Source: Uliginosibacterium sp.
GTDB lineage: Bacteria; Pseudomonadota; Gammaproteobacteria; Burkholderiales; Rhodocyclaceae
Reading direction: 5' to 3'
Length of the DNA stretch: 64,000 nt
NCBI GenBank assembly: GCA_016718265.1
Contig: JADKDZ010000002.1
Coordinates: 124,001-188,000 of the forward strand
Shown one piece after another: positions 9,020 to 19,320 of the stretch. Made by a program: the position numbers and the translations under genes. Each line of letters opens with the position of its first letter. Position 1 is the stretch's first letter. The notes below the pieces were generated by a model that worked only from the letters and a program-made list of their open reading frames with translations, was not told the DNA's origin and searched no databases.

Positions 9020-9539
9020 GGGGCGGTGTCTATCCCTGTCTGGCCATTATTCGAGCGACTTGGTCCACAGCTTGTCGAGGCTTGTCACGTGAATGAGGTG
9101 ACTGCGGTTTATGCGACTTGAAATGATTAAAATGCCAAAATTATTAAACACTTATTGCCCAAGAATTCAGGGAGAAGCAAGACCTGCAATGTACTGCATT
9201 GGCCCCTGTTTCTGAAGCGTCTCAAGCCCAAAAGGGGGCTTTCAGTGTTACGGCGGCCGTGATTTATTTCACGCAGAAGTAACAATAGCCGAGGCTCCGA
9301 GGCGTTGCGGAATGCTGGCCTTGCCACGCTGCTTCGCAATACAGATTGCGAGGCAGCCCTGGCGGGCTTCGGCTAGAATTTAGCTCCCAACAGAGAAGCG
9401 TGCGCTTTGCGCTCGGCGGATGCAAACTTGATCGCGCCGCGCACAGAGGCATGGCCCGGGGGTCTGAGAGTTTGATGCATCAGACAGCTGATTTGAAATT
9501 GCATGCGTGAGTGGCTGACGGTTCGATCAAAGGGCTTAT
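9020..9539 (+). other. 520-base intergenic region between the divergent fimV-like gene and sucC
   Basis: No credible coding sequence: the short open frames here have no family character or ribosome site. It must hold promoters for fimV (minus) and sucCD (plus). A TAGAAT at about 9374 could be a -10 for sucC but has no good -35. A short hairpin AAGCCC/GGGCTT lies near 9224. The base composition is more AT-rich near 9120-9160. No other structure was recognised. Confidence 0.5.
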
Positions 9540-10699
<1,160 letters not shown>

Positions 10700-10721
10700 G
10701 CCGGCGCGAGGAGCCCAGAAC

Positions 10722-11616
10722 ATGTCTATCTATATCAATAAAGATACTCGGGTGATTACCCAAGGGGATCACCGGCAAGACCGGCCAGTTTCATACCGAG
10801 AAGTGCCAGGAATACGCCAACGGCAAGAATTGCTTTGTCGCTGGGGTGAATCCGAAGAAAGCAGGCGAGTCGATTTTTGATATCCCCATCTTTGGCACGG
10901 TGAAGGATGCGAAAGCGCAAACAGGCGCGACCGTGTCGGTTATTTATGTGCCCCCTGCAGGCGCTGCCGCCGCGATCTGGGAAGCCGTTGAGGCCGATCT
11001 GGATCTGGCGATCTGCATCACCGAGGGAATTCCCGTGCGTGACATGCTCGAAGTGCGCAACCGCATGAAGGCCAAGGAAGCAGCCGGTGGCAAGCGCACC
11101 TTGCTGCTCGGGCCGAACTGCCCGGGTCTCATCACGCCGGATGAAATCAAGATCGGCATCATGCCCGGCCACATCCACCGCAAAGGTCGCATCGGCGTGG
11201 TGTCCCGTTCGGGCACGCTGACCTATGAAGCCGTGGCGCAACTCACCGAAATCGGCCTGGGCCAGTCGTCTGCGGTTGGTATCGGAGGTGACCCGATCAA
11301 TGGCCTGAAACACATTGACGTGATGAAAGCCTTTAACGACGACCCCGAAACCGATGCCGTGATCATGATCGGCGAAATTGGCGGCCCCGACGAGGCTGAA
11401 GCGGCGCTGTGGTGCAAGCAAAACATGAAGAAGCCTGTGGTGGGCTTCATTGCGGGCGTCACGGCACCAGCCGGCAAACGCATGGGCCACGCAGGCGCCC
11501 TGATCTCGGGCGGCGCAGACACCGCTGAAGCCAAGCTCGCGATCATGGAGGAATGCGGCTTCAAGGTCACCCGCAATCCTTCCGAGATGGCGCGGCTGCT
11601 GAAGAGCGTGTTGTAA
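10722..11616 (+). CDS. sucD: Succinyl-CoA synthetase alpha subunit (SucD), frameshifted in this sequence
   Basis: CoA-binding and phospho-histidine subunit of succinyl-CoA synthetase. The ATG at 10722 follows a GAGGAG ribosome site and gives [15 protein letters not shown]. There the frame breaks in GGGG (10764-10767). Dropping one G restores [19 protein letters not shown] and joins to the long downstream frame, giving 297 residues. The active-site His lies in [13 protein letters not shown], and NCPGLITP and SRSGTLTYE are present. A frame beginning at a GTG at 10846 would lack the whole CoA-binding N-terminus, so it is not the real start. Confidence 0.93.
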
Positions 11617-11636
11617 GGCTTCTTGCTAAGGAACCC

Positions 11637-11663
11637 GGGCCGCGCGAGCGGCCCTTTTTGTTT
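11637..11663 (+). terminator. Intrinsic terminator after sucCD
   Basis: Stem GGGCCGC / GCGGCCC (11637-11643 with 11648-11654), tetraloop GCGA, then TTTTTGTTT. It ends the sucCD transcript 20 bases after the sucD stop. It also rules out the upstream in-frame start at 11623 for the next gene. Confidence 0.88.
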
Positions 11664-11694
11664 GGCGATGAGTCCAAGAAGAGGAGCGGACTGG

Positions 11695-12420
11695 ATGGAA
11701 TTTGTGTTGCAAGGGGAGTTCTGGCTGGCGGTCGGGCAGATCATCATGATCGATGTGCTGCTGGGCGGCGATAACGCGGTGGTCATTGCACTGGCCTGTC
11801 GTCAATTGCCGCCTGCGCTGCGCACGAAAGGCATCCTCTGGGGCACGGCCGGGGCGATTGCCCTGCGCGTCGTCCTGATCTTCTTCGCCTTGACGCTGCT
11901 ACAAGTACCGTTTCTCAAGCTGGTGGGTGCGGCTTTGCTGATCTGGATTGGCGTGAAGCTCCTGCTGCCGGAGGGTGACGATCCCCATGGCAGCATCCAG
12001 GCAAGCGACAAGCTCTGGTCTGCGATCAAGACGGTGATCGTGGCGGATTTTGTGATGAGCCTCGATAACGTGATCGCCATCGCTGGCGCGGCAGAAGGGG
12101 CGGGCAGTGCGCACAAGATGCCGCTCGTGATCTTCGGCTTGCTCGTCAGCATTCCCATCATCGTGTGGGGCAGCCAGTTGGTCATCAAGCTGATGGAACG
12201 CTACCCGATCGTGATCACCCTGGGCGGCATGTTGCTGGGCTGGATCGCGGGGCAGATGGCGGTGAGTGACCCGGCGTTTCAGAGACTTGTGGGCGTCCTC
12301 GGGCTCGCATCCACTTCGGTATGGTCCTATGCCGCGGGTACAGGTGGAGCATTGGTGGTCCTGGCGCTTGGGCGCTGGCACTCCTCCCGCGGGCCGCGAA
12401 CGGCTGAGCGGGATGTATGA
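11695..12420 (+). CDS. TerC-family integral membrane protein
   Basis: TerC-family proteins (including Alx and YjbE-like members) are membrane proteins linked to export of manganese or other metals, and to tellurite resistance in some cases. The 241-residue protein starts at the ATG at 11695, with GAGGAG about ten bases upstream. About seven membrane helices are visible, with the two acidic signature repeats DVLLGGDNAVVIALA and DFVMSLDNVIAIAGAA whose Asp residues are thought to bind metal. It sits downstream of the sucCD terminator, so it should have its own promoter. No riboswitch-like leader was seen. The substrate is not predictable from sequence. Confidence 0.88.
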   Translation: MEFVLQGEFWLAVGQIIMIDVLLGGDNAVVIALACRQLPPALRTKGILWGTAGAIALRVVLIFFALTLLQVPFLKLVGAALLIWIGVKLLLPEGDDPHGSIQASDKLWSAIKTVIVADFVMSLDNVIAIAGAAEGAGSAHKMPLVIFGLLVSIPIIVWGSQLVIKLMERYPIVITLGGMLLGWIAGQMAVSDPAFQRLVGVLGLASTSVWSYAAGTGGALVVLALGRWHSSRGPRTAERDV

Positions 12421-12567
12421 GCTGTCATGTTTGGTGAGACGGTGTGACGATCTTTGTCAGTTGTTCGGGGTGTACGGGGCTGGCTGGCGGTGTAGGCGCA
12501 GAGAGTGTGTTTTATAAGTTATTGAAATGTATTGAAAAACCAAGATTTCTGTCACGCCAAAGCCTTC

Positions 12568-12583
12568 TGGCACGCACATCGCT
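12568..12583 (+). promoter_or_regulatory. Sigma54 (RpoN) promoter of pilA
   Basis: TGGCACG at 12568-12574, with the -24 GG at 12569-12570 and the -12 GC at 12581-12582, exactly ten bases between them. The match is TGGCACG-N4-TCGCT against the usual TGGCACG-N4-TTGCW. Expected transcription start is near 12594, about 42 bases before the pilA ATG. RpoN with PilR is the known mode of pilA control in many proteobacteria; the activator site itself is not identified. Confidence 0.82.
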
Positions 12584-12635
12584 ATTAGTTTTCTACGCGG
12601 AACCTGTTCCGTTTTTCATCCACAAGGAGATAGAC

Positions 12636-13166
12636 ATGAAACGTATCCAACAAGGTTTCACCCTGATCGAATTGATGATCGTGGTGGCTATTATCGGTAT
12701 TCTGGCGGCGATCGCGTTGCCCGCCTACCAGAATTACACTGTGCGCTCGCGCGTAACTGAAGGCCTAATTCTGGCTGAACCAGTTAAGATGGGCGTAGCT
12801 GAGTCGTTCGCGAATACCGGCGTGGTTCCGACCACCGCAGCAGCGGCCGGGATTGAGGGAGTCATTACAACGAAATACGTTAGTGGGATTACGGTTAATG
12901 CTGGTGGTGTAATTCTCATTACGTATGATGCGGCCGCAGGCCACTTGCCGGAAGTGGGTACTGCTAACGTGCTGTCGCTTACGCCGTTCGTGCGCGATTC
13001 TGCTGATAATGGGACTGCTAAGGTTTTGACAGCCGGTTTGGTAGGCCCGGTGGACTGGGGCTGTTCGTCTGAGTCGTCTACGACCGCCGCGGCTAATGGT
13101 TTGCCAGCGATTACCGCTCCGGCGAATGCGATGCTAGCGAAGTTTGCACCCGCGCAGTGTCGTTAA
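12636..13166 (+). CDS. pilA: PilA, major type IV pilin
   Basis: Structural subunit of type IVa pili. The ATG at 12636 follows CACAAGGAG. 176 residues with a short leader MKRIQQG cut before Phe by PilD, then the hydrophobic assembly helix [20 protein letters not shown] with Glu5 of the mature protein. Cys143 and Cys175 would close the C-terminal disulphide loop. An in-frame start at 12444 would add 64 residues before the leader and lies upstream of the RpoN promoter, so it is wrong. The middle is Ala/Gly/Thr-rich, typical of variable pilins. Confidence 0.95.
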   Translation: MKRIQQGFTLIELMIVVAIIGILAAIALPAYQNYTVRSRVTEGLILAEPVKMGVAESFANTGVVPTTAAAAGIEGVITTKYVSGITVNAGGVILITYDAAAGHLPEVGTANVLSLTPFVRDSADNGTAKVLTAGLVGPVDWGCSSESSTTAAANGLPAITAPANAMLAKFAPAQCR

Positions 13167-13186
13167 TTCTGTGTTTATGGCAATAG

Positions 13187-13210
13187 AAACCCCGCGATGC
13201 GGGGTTTTTT
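13187..13210 (+). terminator. Intrinsic terminator after pilA
   Basis: Stem AAACCCCGC / GCGGGGTTT (13187-13195 with 13199-13207), loop GAT, T run to 13210. It lies between pilA and its accessory gene, and would make pilin mRNA abundant and the downstream gene weakly expressed by read-through. Confidence 0.85.
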
Positions 13211-13247
13211 GTCGCTCTTGCAAAGTGTTGGTCGAGTTATTGAGGCG

Positions 13248-14012
13248 ATGAGAGTGATGTCGTTTCGTGTTATTTGCGCAGGCGCCCATCTTGCTGCGAG
13301 CGCTTTGCTAATCGGCACCGTTGTATTGCTGCTAAGCCTGTTTGGAGGGTATGAGTGGCCGCTTTGGTATATTCAGGGCAGTGAGCGGATATTCGGTTTG
13401 CTCATATTCGTTGATTTGTGCTTAGGGCCACTCATAACGCTGATCGTGTCAGATGCCAAGAAGCCTGTGCGTTCGCTGAGACGTGATTGGAGCATTGTCG
13501 CGGCAATTCAGGTGGCTGCTCTTTGTTATGGTTCGATATCCCTGTGGCAGGGTCGCCCAGTAGCATTGGTGGCCGCTGTTGACCGTCTGGAAGTGGTTTC
13601 TGCATCGCAGTACAGTGGCTTGACAGAAGACTCTCTGAAGGGTAAGTGTGCTGAGGCTGCCAAACTAAAATTGGCGCCAGGCTTGCGGGTTTGCTGGGCT
13701 GCCGCTCGAATTCCTAAAGATCGCGAGAAAGGGCAGGCACTGTTGTTCTCGTCGCTGAGCGGCGGACCGGATTTGGCTGAGTTGCCTGAGCATTATGTCA
13801 GTGCAGATGAGGTACTCGCGGAATACCACTCGTTGCTGAAGACTGTGGAGCAGGCGGAAAAGTTAGCCCCATTTCTTAGGAACAATAAAAAAATTCAGTC
13901 ATTTGGCGCTCTGGCAGATATACGTCTGATCTGGATACAAGGCAAGGAACGGGCCGCCGCGATTGTTGTCAGTAAAGAAGACTCTGCGTATTTGGGCATT
14001 GTTACAGAATGA
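13248..14012 (+). CDS. TfpX/TfpZ-family type IV pilin accessory protein
   Basis: Membrane protein of the kind found directly after pilA in many betaproteobacteria and pseudomonads, where such proteins support assembly of their cognate pilin. About 254 residues from the ATG at 13248 (another ATG at 13257). Three N-terminal membrane helices are visible, with the family-like stretch FVDLCLGPLITLIV, then KKPVRSLRRDWSIVAAIQ, and a soluble C-terminal half of mixed alpha/beta character. Assignment rests on these patterns plus its place after pilA. Convergent with pilD, nine bases apart. Confidence 0.8.
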   Translation: MRVMSFRVICAGAHLAASALLIGTVVLLLSLFGGYEWPLWYIQGSERIFGLLIFVDLCLGPLITLIVSDAKKPVRSLRRDWSIVAAIQVAALCYGSISLWQGRPVALVAAVDRLEVVSASQYSGLTEDSLKGKCAEAAKLKLAPGLRVCWAAARIPKDREKGQALLFSSLSGGPDLAELPEHYVSADEVLAEYHSLLKTVEQAEKLAPFLRNNKKIQSFGALADIRLIWIQGKERAAAIVVSKEDSAYLGIVTE

Positions 14013-14021
14013 ACATTCGCC

Positions 14022-14867
14022 TTACCACCTTTGTAATGCATTCGCGACCGGTCCGGCCCATATCGCGGCGACACCTGCGAACGCTAGGTACGGCCCAAAC
14101 GGGATAGGGGTGCCGCGCTGATGGCCGGTAAAGAGCATTAAGCTAATACCAGCGATCGCACCAGCACAGGACGCGATCAAAACGACTACAAGTAAGGATT
14201 GCCAGCCCAAAAATGCGCCAATTGCGGCTAGTAACTTGAAGTCGCCATAGCCCATTCCTTCTTTGCCGGTGATGAGTTTGAACACCCAGTAAATAGACCA
14301 CAAAGACAGATAGCCAATAATCGCTCCGATGACAGAGTCGCTGAGCGGTATAGTCTGCGTGACGAGATTGAAAAGGATGCTTCCCCAGACAAGTGGAAGT
14401 GTTAAATCGTCCGGTAATAGTTGGGTGTCGTAGTCGATCAAGCTGAGTGCGAGGAGCGCACAAGCAAACACTAGGCATGCCGCTCCGTACAAGGTTGGGC
14501 CAAAGCTAAGCGCGATTACGACTGACAAGATGCCTGTTGTGGCTTCAACGAGAGGATAGCGGAAACTAATTTTCGCGCTGCAGTGCGCGCACCGGCCTCT
14601 AAGCACGAGATAGCTGATAACGGGTATATTCTCGACTGCCGACAGGTTGTGGTCACACTGAGGACAGGCTGAGCGTGGCAGGGCGAGATTCAGCTTGGGA
14701 AACTCGGGAGGTGGTTCATGCCGGATCGCGGCCGCTTCCTGCAGCCAACGACGCTCAAGCATGAGGGGAAGTCTGTAGACGACGACGTTCAGAAAACTTC
14801 CAACGCACAAGCCCATGAAGCACGCAGCCACGATCAACAGCGGCGGATAATAAAGTAAATCGGTCAT
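14022..14867 (-). CDS. pilD: PilD, prepilin leader peptidase and N-methyltransferase
   Basis: Aspartic protease of the inner membrane that cleaves and N-methylates prepilins and type II secretion pseudopilins. 281 residues with about eight membrane helices. The zinc-binding cytoplasmic loop carries Cys68, Cys71, Cys93 and Cys96 (two CxxC pairs), as in the bifunctional enzymes. Catalytic Asp candidates are Asp147 in LIDYDTQLLPD and Asp209 in GYGDFK. Downstream of pilB and pilC on the same strand but separated from pilC by about 330 bases. Confidence 0.95.
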   Translation of the reverse strand: MTDLLYYPPLLIVAACFMGLCVGSFLNVVVYRLPLMLERRWLQEAAAIRHEPPPEFPKLNLALPRSACPQCDHNLSAVENIPVISYLVLRGRCAHCSAKISFRYPLVEATTGILSVVIALSFGPTLYGAACLVFACALLALSLIDYDTQLLPDDLTLPLVWGSILFNLVTQTIPLSDSVIGAIIGYLSLWSIYWVFKLITGKEGMGYGDFKLLAAIGAFLGWQSLLVVVLIASCAGAIAGISLMLFTGHQRGTPIPFGPYLAFAGVAAIWAGPVANALQRW

Positions 14868-15196
14868 TCGTTAGCCCATATTTCGAACCAGAAGTCTGCC
14901 GAATGTTCGGCCGTCTAGTCACCTAATTAGCAAGATAACCGCAAGTGGACTGATCCGACATCGCTCCACCTTGTCGCTCCTTAGGGTCAGACGCTCCGGG
15001 ATGTTAGCTCCATACTGCTTTAATCTGAGGAAATTCTGTTTGCACTACATGGGGTAGCCTCGTTAGTCGGCAGGCGATGACAAAAAGCTTTAACGCGGCA
15101 TGGTCGTTCCTGTGCGGGCAGGGTCCCGGAGTTTCTCCATCTTCAGCGGGATCAAAGCATGATTGTGGTTTGCTCCCGTCATTCGCCGGTACTGGC
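14868..15196 (-). other. 329-base spacer between pilC and pilD
   Basis: In most relatives pilC and pilD nearly touch. Here the spacer has no open frame with recognisable protein character, no T-tailed hairpin and no clear repeat. It may contain a separate pilD promoter, but none stands out. It could be the remains of a lost gene. Confidence 0.4.
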
Positions 15197-16435
15197 TCAA
15201 ATGGTCTGCCCAAGTTTGAATATCGGAAGATACATAGCAACCACAAGCCCACCGATCAAGGTGCCCAGCACGACAATGATGATGGGTTCAAGCAGCTGCG
15301 AAAGACCCGCTACCATATCATCCACCTCGCGCTCAAAGAAGTCTGCTACCTTGGCGCACATGCCGTCCAACTGGCCAGATTCTTCGCCGATGGAAACCAT
15401 CTGAACGACCATTGCAGGGAACACGTTGACTCCTTGCATGGCAACCGTCAGGCTCGTCCCCGTAGAGACATCGGCTTGAATGCGCTTGGTTGCAACCATA
15501 TAAACGTGATTTCCGGCAGCGCCTGCAACCGATTCAAGTGCCTCAACCAGTGGCACGCCGGCGGCAAACATCGTCGAGAGTGTCCGCGTCCAGCGCGCAA
15601 TGGTCGCTTTGCGAATGATTTCCCCAATGACGGGGATTTGAAGCACCATGCGATCAATTCGCGCACGCAATGTGGGTGATCTGCGGTGGGCGTAAATGAA
15701 GCCAAATACAAAGGCAAAAATTGAGCCGAATATCAGCAGGGCGTGTTCTACAAAGAAGTCGGAGAGCGCCATCACGAACAAGGTCGGTGCCGGTAGATCG
15801 GCTCCGAAACTCGTGAACACTTTTTTGAATTCTGGAATCACGAACAACATCATCACCGTAACAACGCCTGCAGCAACAACGGCCACCGCTATTGGGTAGA
15901 ACAGTGCAGCCTTGATCTTGCTCTTGATAGCGAGAATCTTCTCTTGATAGATCGCGATGCGATCCAGCAGGTTTTCAAGTGCGCCGGACTGTTCGCCAGC
16001 GGCGACGAGATTGCAATACAGGCCATCGAAATAACGTGGATGTTTGCGTAAGGAATTGGCTAAGCTAGTCCCTGTCTCGACCTCAGTCCGAATGTCATTC
16101 AGCAGTCGGCCCAAAGCAGGATTACTGGTGCCTTTGATCGCAATGTCGAAAGACTGCAAGAGCGGCACGCCAGCCCGCATCATGGTGGCGAGTTGACGCG
16201 TGAAGATGGCAATATCTTTGTCTTTGACACTTGATCCACGCCCAAAACTGCGTTTCTTGATTTTGTTCTCGTTGACCGAGATGCCTTGGCGACGCAGCGT
16301 GGCTTGCACCACGGTTTTGCTCTGGGCGCGCATTTCGCCCCGGATGATTTTGCCGCTCTTGTCTTTGCCTTCCCAATTAAAAATGATGTCTTTGGAAGCG
16401 CCTGGACGGTTTTTTGGGCGGATAGCTGTAGCCAT
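15197..16435 (-). CDS. pilC: PilC, type IV pilus inner-membrane platform protein
   Basis: Platform protein on which the PilB and PilT motors act. 412 residues from the ATG at 16435; the TTG six bases earlier is less likely. Visible are two T2SF/GspF repeats (about 75-200 and 280-400), three membrane helices and the motif LEPIIIVVLGTLIGGLVVAMYLPIF at the C-terminus. It starts 20 bases after pilB and is clearly in the same operon. Confidence 0.95.
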   Translation of the reverse strand: MATAIRPKNRPGASKDIIFNWEGKDKSGKIIRGEMRAQSKTVVQATLRRQGISVNENKIKKRSFGRGSSVKDKDIAIFTRQLATMMRAGVPLLQSFDIAIKGTSNPALGRLLNDIRTEVETGTSLANSLRKHPRYFDGLYCNLVAAGEQSGALENLLDRIAIYQEKILAIKSKIKAALFYPIAVAVVAAGVVTVMMLFVIPEFKKVFTSFGADLPAPTLFVMALSDFFVEHALLIFGSIFAFVFGFIYAHRRSPTLRARIDRMVLQIPVIGEIIRKATIARWTRTLSTMFAAGVPLVEALESVAGAAGNHVYMVATKRIQADVSTGTSLTVAMQGVNVFPAMVVQMVSIGEESGQLDGMCAKVADFFEREVDDMVAGLSQLLEPIIIVVLGTLIGGLVVAMYLPIFKLGQTI

Positions 16436-16455
16436 GAGCAAGTGTCCTGCAGCAA

Positions 16456-18168
16456 TTAATCGTTAGTGGTGGCCAATACTTCGGTCAGTGAGGTCAAGCC
16501 CTGTTTCACCTTGATGAGGCCGGACTGCCGTAAATCGAGTACACCTTCTACTTGTGCTTGTGCGGCAATGTCCATCGAATTGCCGCCCGTCATGATGATA
16601 CGTTGTATCTCTTCGGTGACGGGCATTACCTGATAGATGCCGACGCGGCCCTTGTAGCCAGACCCCTTGCAGCGGTCACACCCGGCAGGCGCATAGGGCG
16701 TCCACGATCCATCCAGATCGGCGTCGGAAAACCCCGCTTCCAGCAAGGCTTCAACCGGGATTTCCTGCGGTTTCTTGCAGGAGCAGAGCCGTCTTGCCAA
16801 ACGCTGTGCGGTGATCAAGATCACGCTGGATGCGATATTAAACGGCGCAACGCCCATGTTCTTGAGGCGCTCCAGGGTGGTCGGTGCGTCGTTGGTGTGC
16901 AGCGTAGAGAGCACCATGTGGCCGGTTTGCGCCGCTTTGATCGAGATCTCGGCTGTTTCAAGGTCACGGATTTCACCGACCATGATGATGTCTGGATCTT
17001 GCCGGAGAAATGCCTTGAGTGATACGGCAAAATTCAGGCCGGCCTTGTCGTTCATCGATACCTGATTGATCCCTGGCAGGTTGATTTCCGCGGGGTCTTC
17101 GGCCGTCGAGATGTTGACTCCCGGCTTATTGAGGATATTCAGGCATGTGTAGAGCGATACGGTTTTTCCGCTCCCTGTCGGACCAGTCACGAGGACCATT
17201 CCATAGGGACGCTGAATGGCGTCGAGCAGGGCTTCTTTCTGATCGGGGTCGTAGCCCAGAGCGTCGATCCCGAGCATGGCGCTGCTGGGGTCGAGAATCC
17301 GCATGACGATTTTTTCGCCATGCATAGTTGGCAAGGTGCTGACGCGAAAATCGATGGCCTTTTGCTTGGAGAGGGATAGTTTCATTCGCCCGTCTTGCGG
17401 CACACGCTTTTCGGAGATATCAAGCCGCGAGATAACCTTGATGCGGGCGGCGATTTTCTCTTTCAGCGGAAGAGGGGGTTGGGCGATCTCGCGCAGGATG
17501 CCGTCAGTCCGGTAGCGGATACGGTAGTACTTCTCGTAGGGCTCGAAATGAATATCCGAAGCGCCTTCGTTGATGCCGTCAAGCAGAATTTTATGGATGA
17601 AGCGGACAACTGGCGCGTCATCAATATCCACCGCTCCAGGGTCCACAGCTGCATCGAGATCGTCGGCTTCAACCCCTTCGAGTCCAAACTCGTCGGTTTC
17701 GCTCATATTACTGAGCGCCGAAGTGGTCGACTGCGAGAGTTTGGCGATCAGTGTGGTCAGCTTGTCGATTTCAACCACGACCGGGTCGACCGCCATCCCG
17801 GACTGGAAGCGGATTTCGTCGAGTGCGCGCAGATTGGTGGGGTCGGCCAATGCTACGGCCACGCGATTCCCACGCTTGCCCAGTGCTAGCACCTGGTGCT
17901 TCGACATCAATTTTGAGTCGATGGCATCTTTAGGCAGGAAGTTCTCGTCGAAGGTAGAGAGATCCAGCCATGGGCAGCCGAAGGTCTCAGAGCAGAATAC
18001 AGCGACATCGAGTGAGCGGAGGTGCCCCTTGAGAATGATCTCGCCGACAAACCCGCCCGGCGTAGCCGTGTTTGCCGAGCACGCCACCGCGTCAGCCTCG
18101 CTGATTCGGCCTTGCTGGACGAGTGCGCGTGCTAATCCGCTCAGAGTAGCTTGGGGAGTCGCTGACAT
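16456..18168 (-). CDS. pilB: PilB, type IV pilus extension ATPase
   Basis: Hexameric motor ATPase that drives pilus assembly. 570 residues: an N-terminal GspE/MshEN domain (about 1-150), then the RecA-like ATPase core with Walker A GPTGSGKT, the Asp box DPAEINL, Walker B DPDIIMVGEIRD and the His box TGHMVLSTLHTND. The tetracysteine zinc motif CSCKKP...CDRCKG is present, which separates PilB from PilT and PilU. First gene of the pilB-pilC group. Confidence 0.97.
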   Translation of the reverse strand: MSATPQATLSGLARALVQQGRISEADAVACSANTATPGGFVGEIILKGHLRSLDVAVFCSETFGCPWLDLSTFDENFLPKDAIDSKLMSKHQVLALGKRGNRVAVALADPTNLRALDEIRFQSGMAVDPVVVEIDKLTTLIAKLSQSTTSALSNMSETDEFGLEGVEADDLDAAVDPGAVDIDDAPVVRFIHKILLDGINEGASDIHFEPYEKYYRIRYRTDGILREIAQPPLPLKEKIAARIKVISRLDISEKRVPQDGRMKLSLSKQKAIDFRVSTLPTMHGEKIVMRILDPSSAMLGIDALGYDPDQKEALLDAIQRPYGMVLVTGPTGSGKTVSLYTCLNILNKPGVNISTAEDPAEINLPGINQVSMNDKAGLNFAVSLKAFLRQDPDIIMVGEIRDLETAEISIKAAQTGHMVLSTLHTNDAPTTLERLKNMGVAPFNIASSVILITAQRLARRLCSCKKPQEIPVEALLEAGFSDADLDGSWTPYAPAGCDRCKGSGYKGRVGIYQVMPVTEEIQRIIMTGGNSMDIAAQAQVEGVLDLRQSGLIKVKQGLTSLTEVLATTND

Positions 18169-18457
18169 GAAACGAAGTGTCTGACTTTCAATGGGTTATA
18201 CGCCAACGTTAATCTAACGCTCGATATTGCCCGGATTGTAATCAACTCTGGGTGGCTTGCGGTTGCCGATGGTCGGTCTATCGGTATCCAGCTGAACACC
18301 TGAGGTGGCGCGCCTCGAAGCCTTTCCAAACCTCGGCACCTCCGAGGGCACCGTTTTTGGACAGCGTCGCCCGCCAGGAAAGTTGGAAGAATGATCATTC
18401 GCGCCAAGGTATCGAAGCATGATCGGGATCTCGTCCCATGCGCGGCGAGGTTAAGGA

Positions 18458-19267
18458 TCAAACACTTCTCCCAAGCAAGAATTCCAGCACAAACCGGGAC
18501 CCCGCGTAAGCTAAGAGCATCAGCAACAGCCCTGACAAGGTCCAACGCAGGGCTATTTGGCCCCGCCAGCCTCTAAGCCGCCGCCCCAGAATGAGCGTGC
18601 CAAAAACAAACCAGGCCAAGATGCTGAACGCGGACTTGTGCGTCAGTGCAAAAGGGGAGCCAAACAACTGCTCGGAGAAGAAAACCCCCGTTCCAACCGT
18701 CAGGGTCAGCAAGAAGAAAGCCGCATGGATGAGTGTGAACAACAGGTGTTCGAGGCTGAGCAATGGCGGCAGACGTCCCAGAGTCTCTACCCCGATATTG
18801 CCGTGCAGGCGTTTCTCCAAAGCGAGAATCAGAACCGCGTGAAATGCTGCCAAGGTGAACAGACTGTATGCACAGACGCCTACAAAAATGTGGAGCTTAG
18901 CGGCCCAGTTTGTGAGCGGTATCGCAATGGGATGGCCGCCAGGCAAAATCGGAAGCGCGGAGATCAGCGCCGCGACAGGGGCGGCAAACAGAAGTAGGCC
19001 GGTCAGCGGCTTGAGGGTGTTTTCGATCAGGTAGAAGAGCATCGCAAACCATATGGTGAGCGACAGGGTGTTGATAAAGCCAAAGACTAGTTCGCCGTTC
19101 TGGATCAACTCGCCAGCCAAGGCGAAAGCGTGCCCGAGTATCGCTGCCGTCAGCGTGAGGAGGATCTTGGTGCGCGAAACACTTTCGTGCGCACGCTCTG
19201 GCCTGCACACAAACCAGAGGCTTGCATACAGTGTGGCCACCAGCAGATGAAGTAGAATTCGAGCCAT
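18458..19267 (-). CDS. CcsA/YpjD-like cytochrome c assembly-family membrane protein
   Basis: Inner-membrane protein of the CcmC/CcsA superfamily, 269 residues with about eight membrane helices. Conserved His residues typical of haem-handling members are visible in NWAAKLHIFVGVCAYS and ALTHKSAFSILAWFVFG. Genes of this type sit next to ffh in many proteobacteria (ypjD position), and their exact function is unsettled. Start ATG at 19267; divergent from ffh. Confidence 0.85.
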   Translation of the reverse strand: MARILLHLLVATLYASLWFVCRPERAHESVSRTKILLTLTAAILGHAFALAGELIQNGELVFGFINTLSLTIWFAMLFYLIENTLKPLTGLLLFAAPVAALISALPILPGGHPIAIPLTNWAAKLHIFVGVCAYSLFTLAAFHAVLILALEKRLHGNIGVETLGRLPPLLSLEHLLFTLIHAAFFLLTLTVGTGVFFSEQLFGSPFALTHKSAFSILAWFVFGTLILGRRLRGWRGQIALRWTLSGLLLMLLAYAGSRFVLEFLLGRSV

Positions 19268-19320
19268 CCTTGCAGTTTAACTCTCACTCACGCCCGGGCG
19301 AAGCGCCCATTACGACTCCC

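Noticed and set aside
10756..11490. 244-codon open frame opposite sucD
   Set aside because: Shadow of sucD; the plus strand encodes a full SucD sequence apart from one indel.
12444..12635. Longer pilA start at 12444
   Set aside because: It lies upstream of the RpoN promoter and adds 64 residues before the short pilin leader.
15004..15252. 82-codon open frame over the pilC end and spacer
   Set aside because: It overlaps the pilC C-terminus in another frame and shows no protein character.
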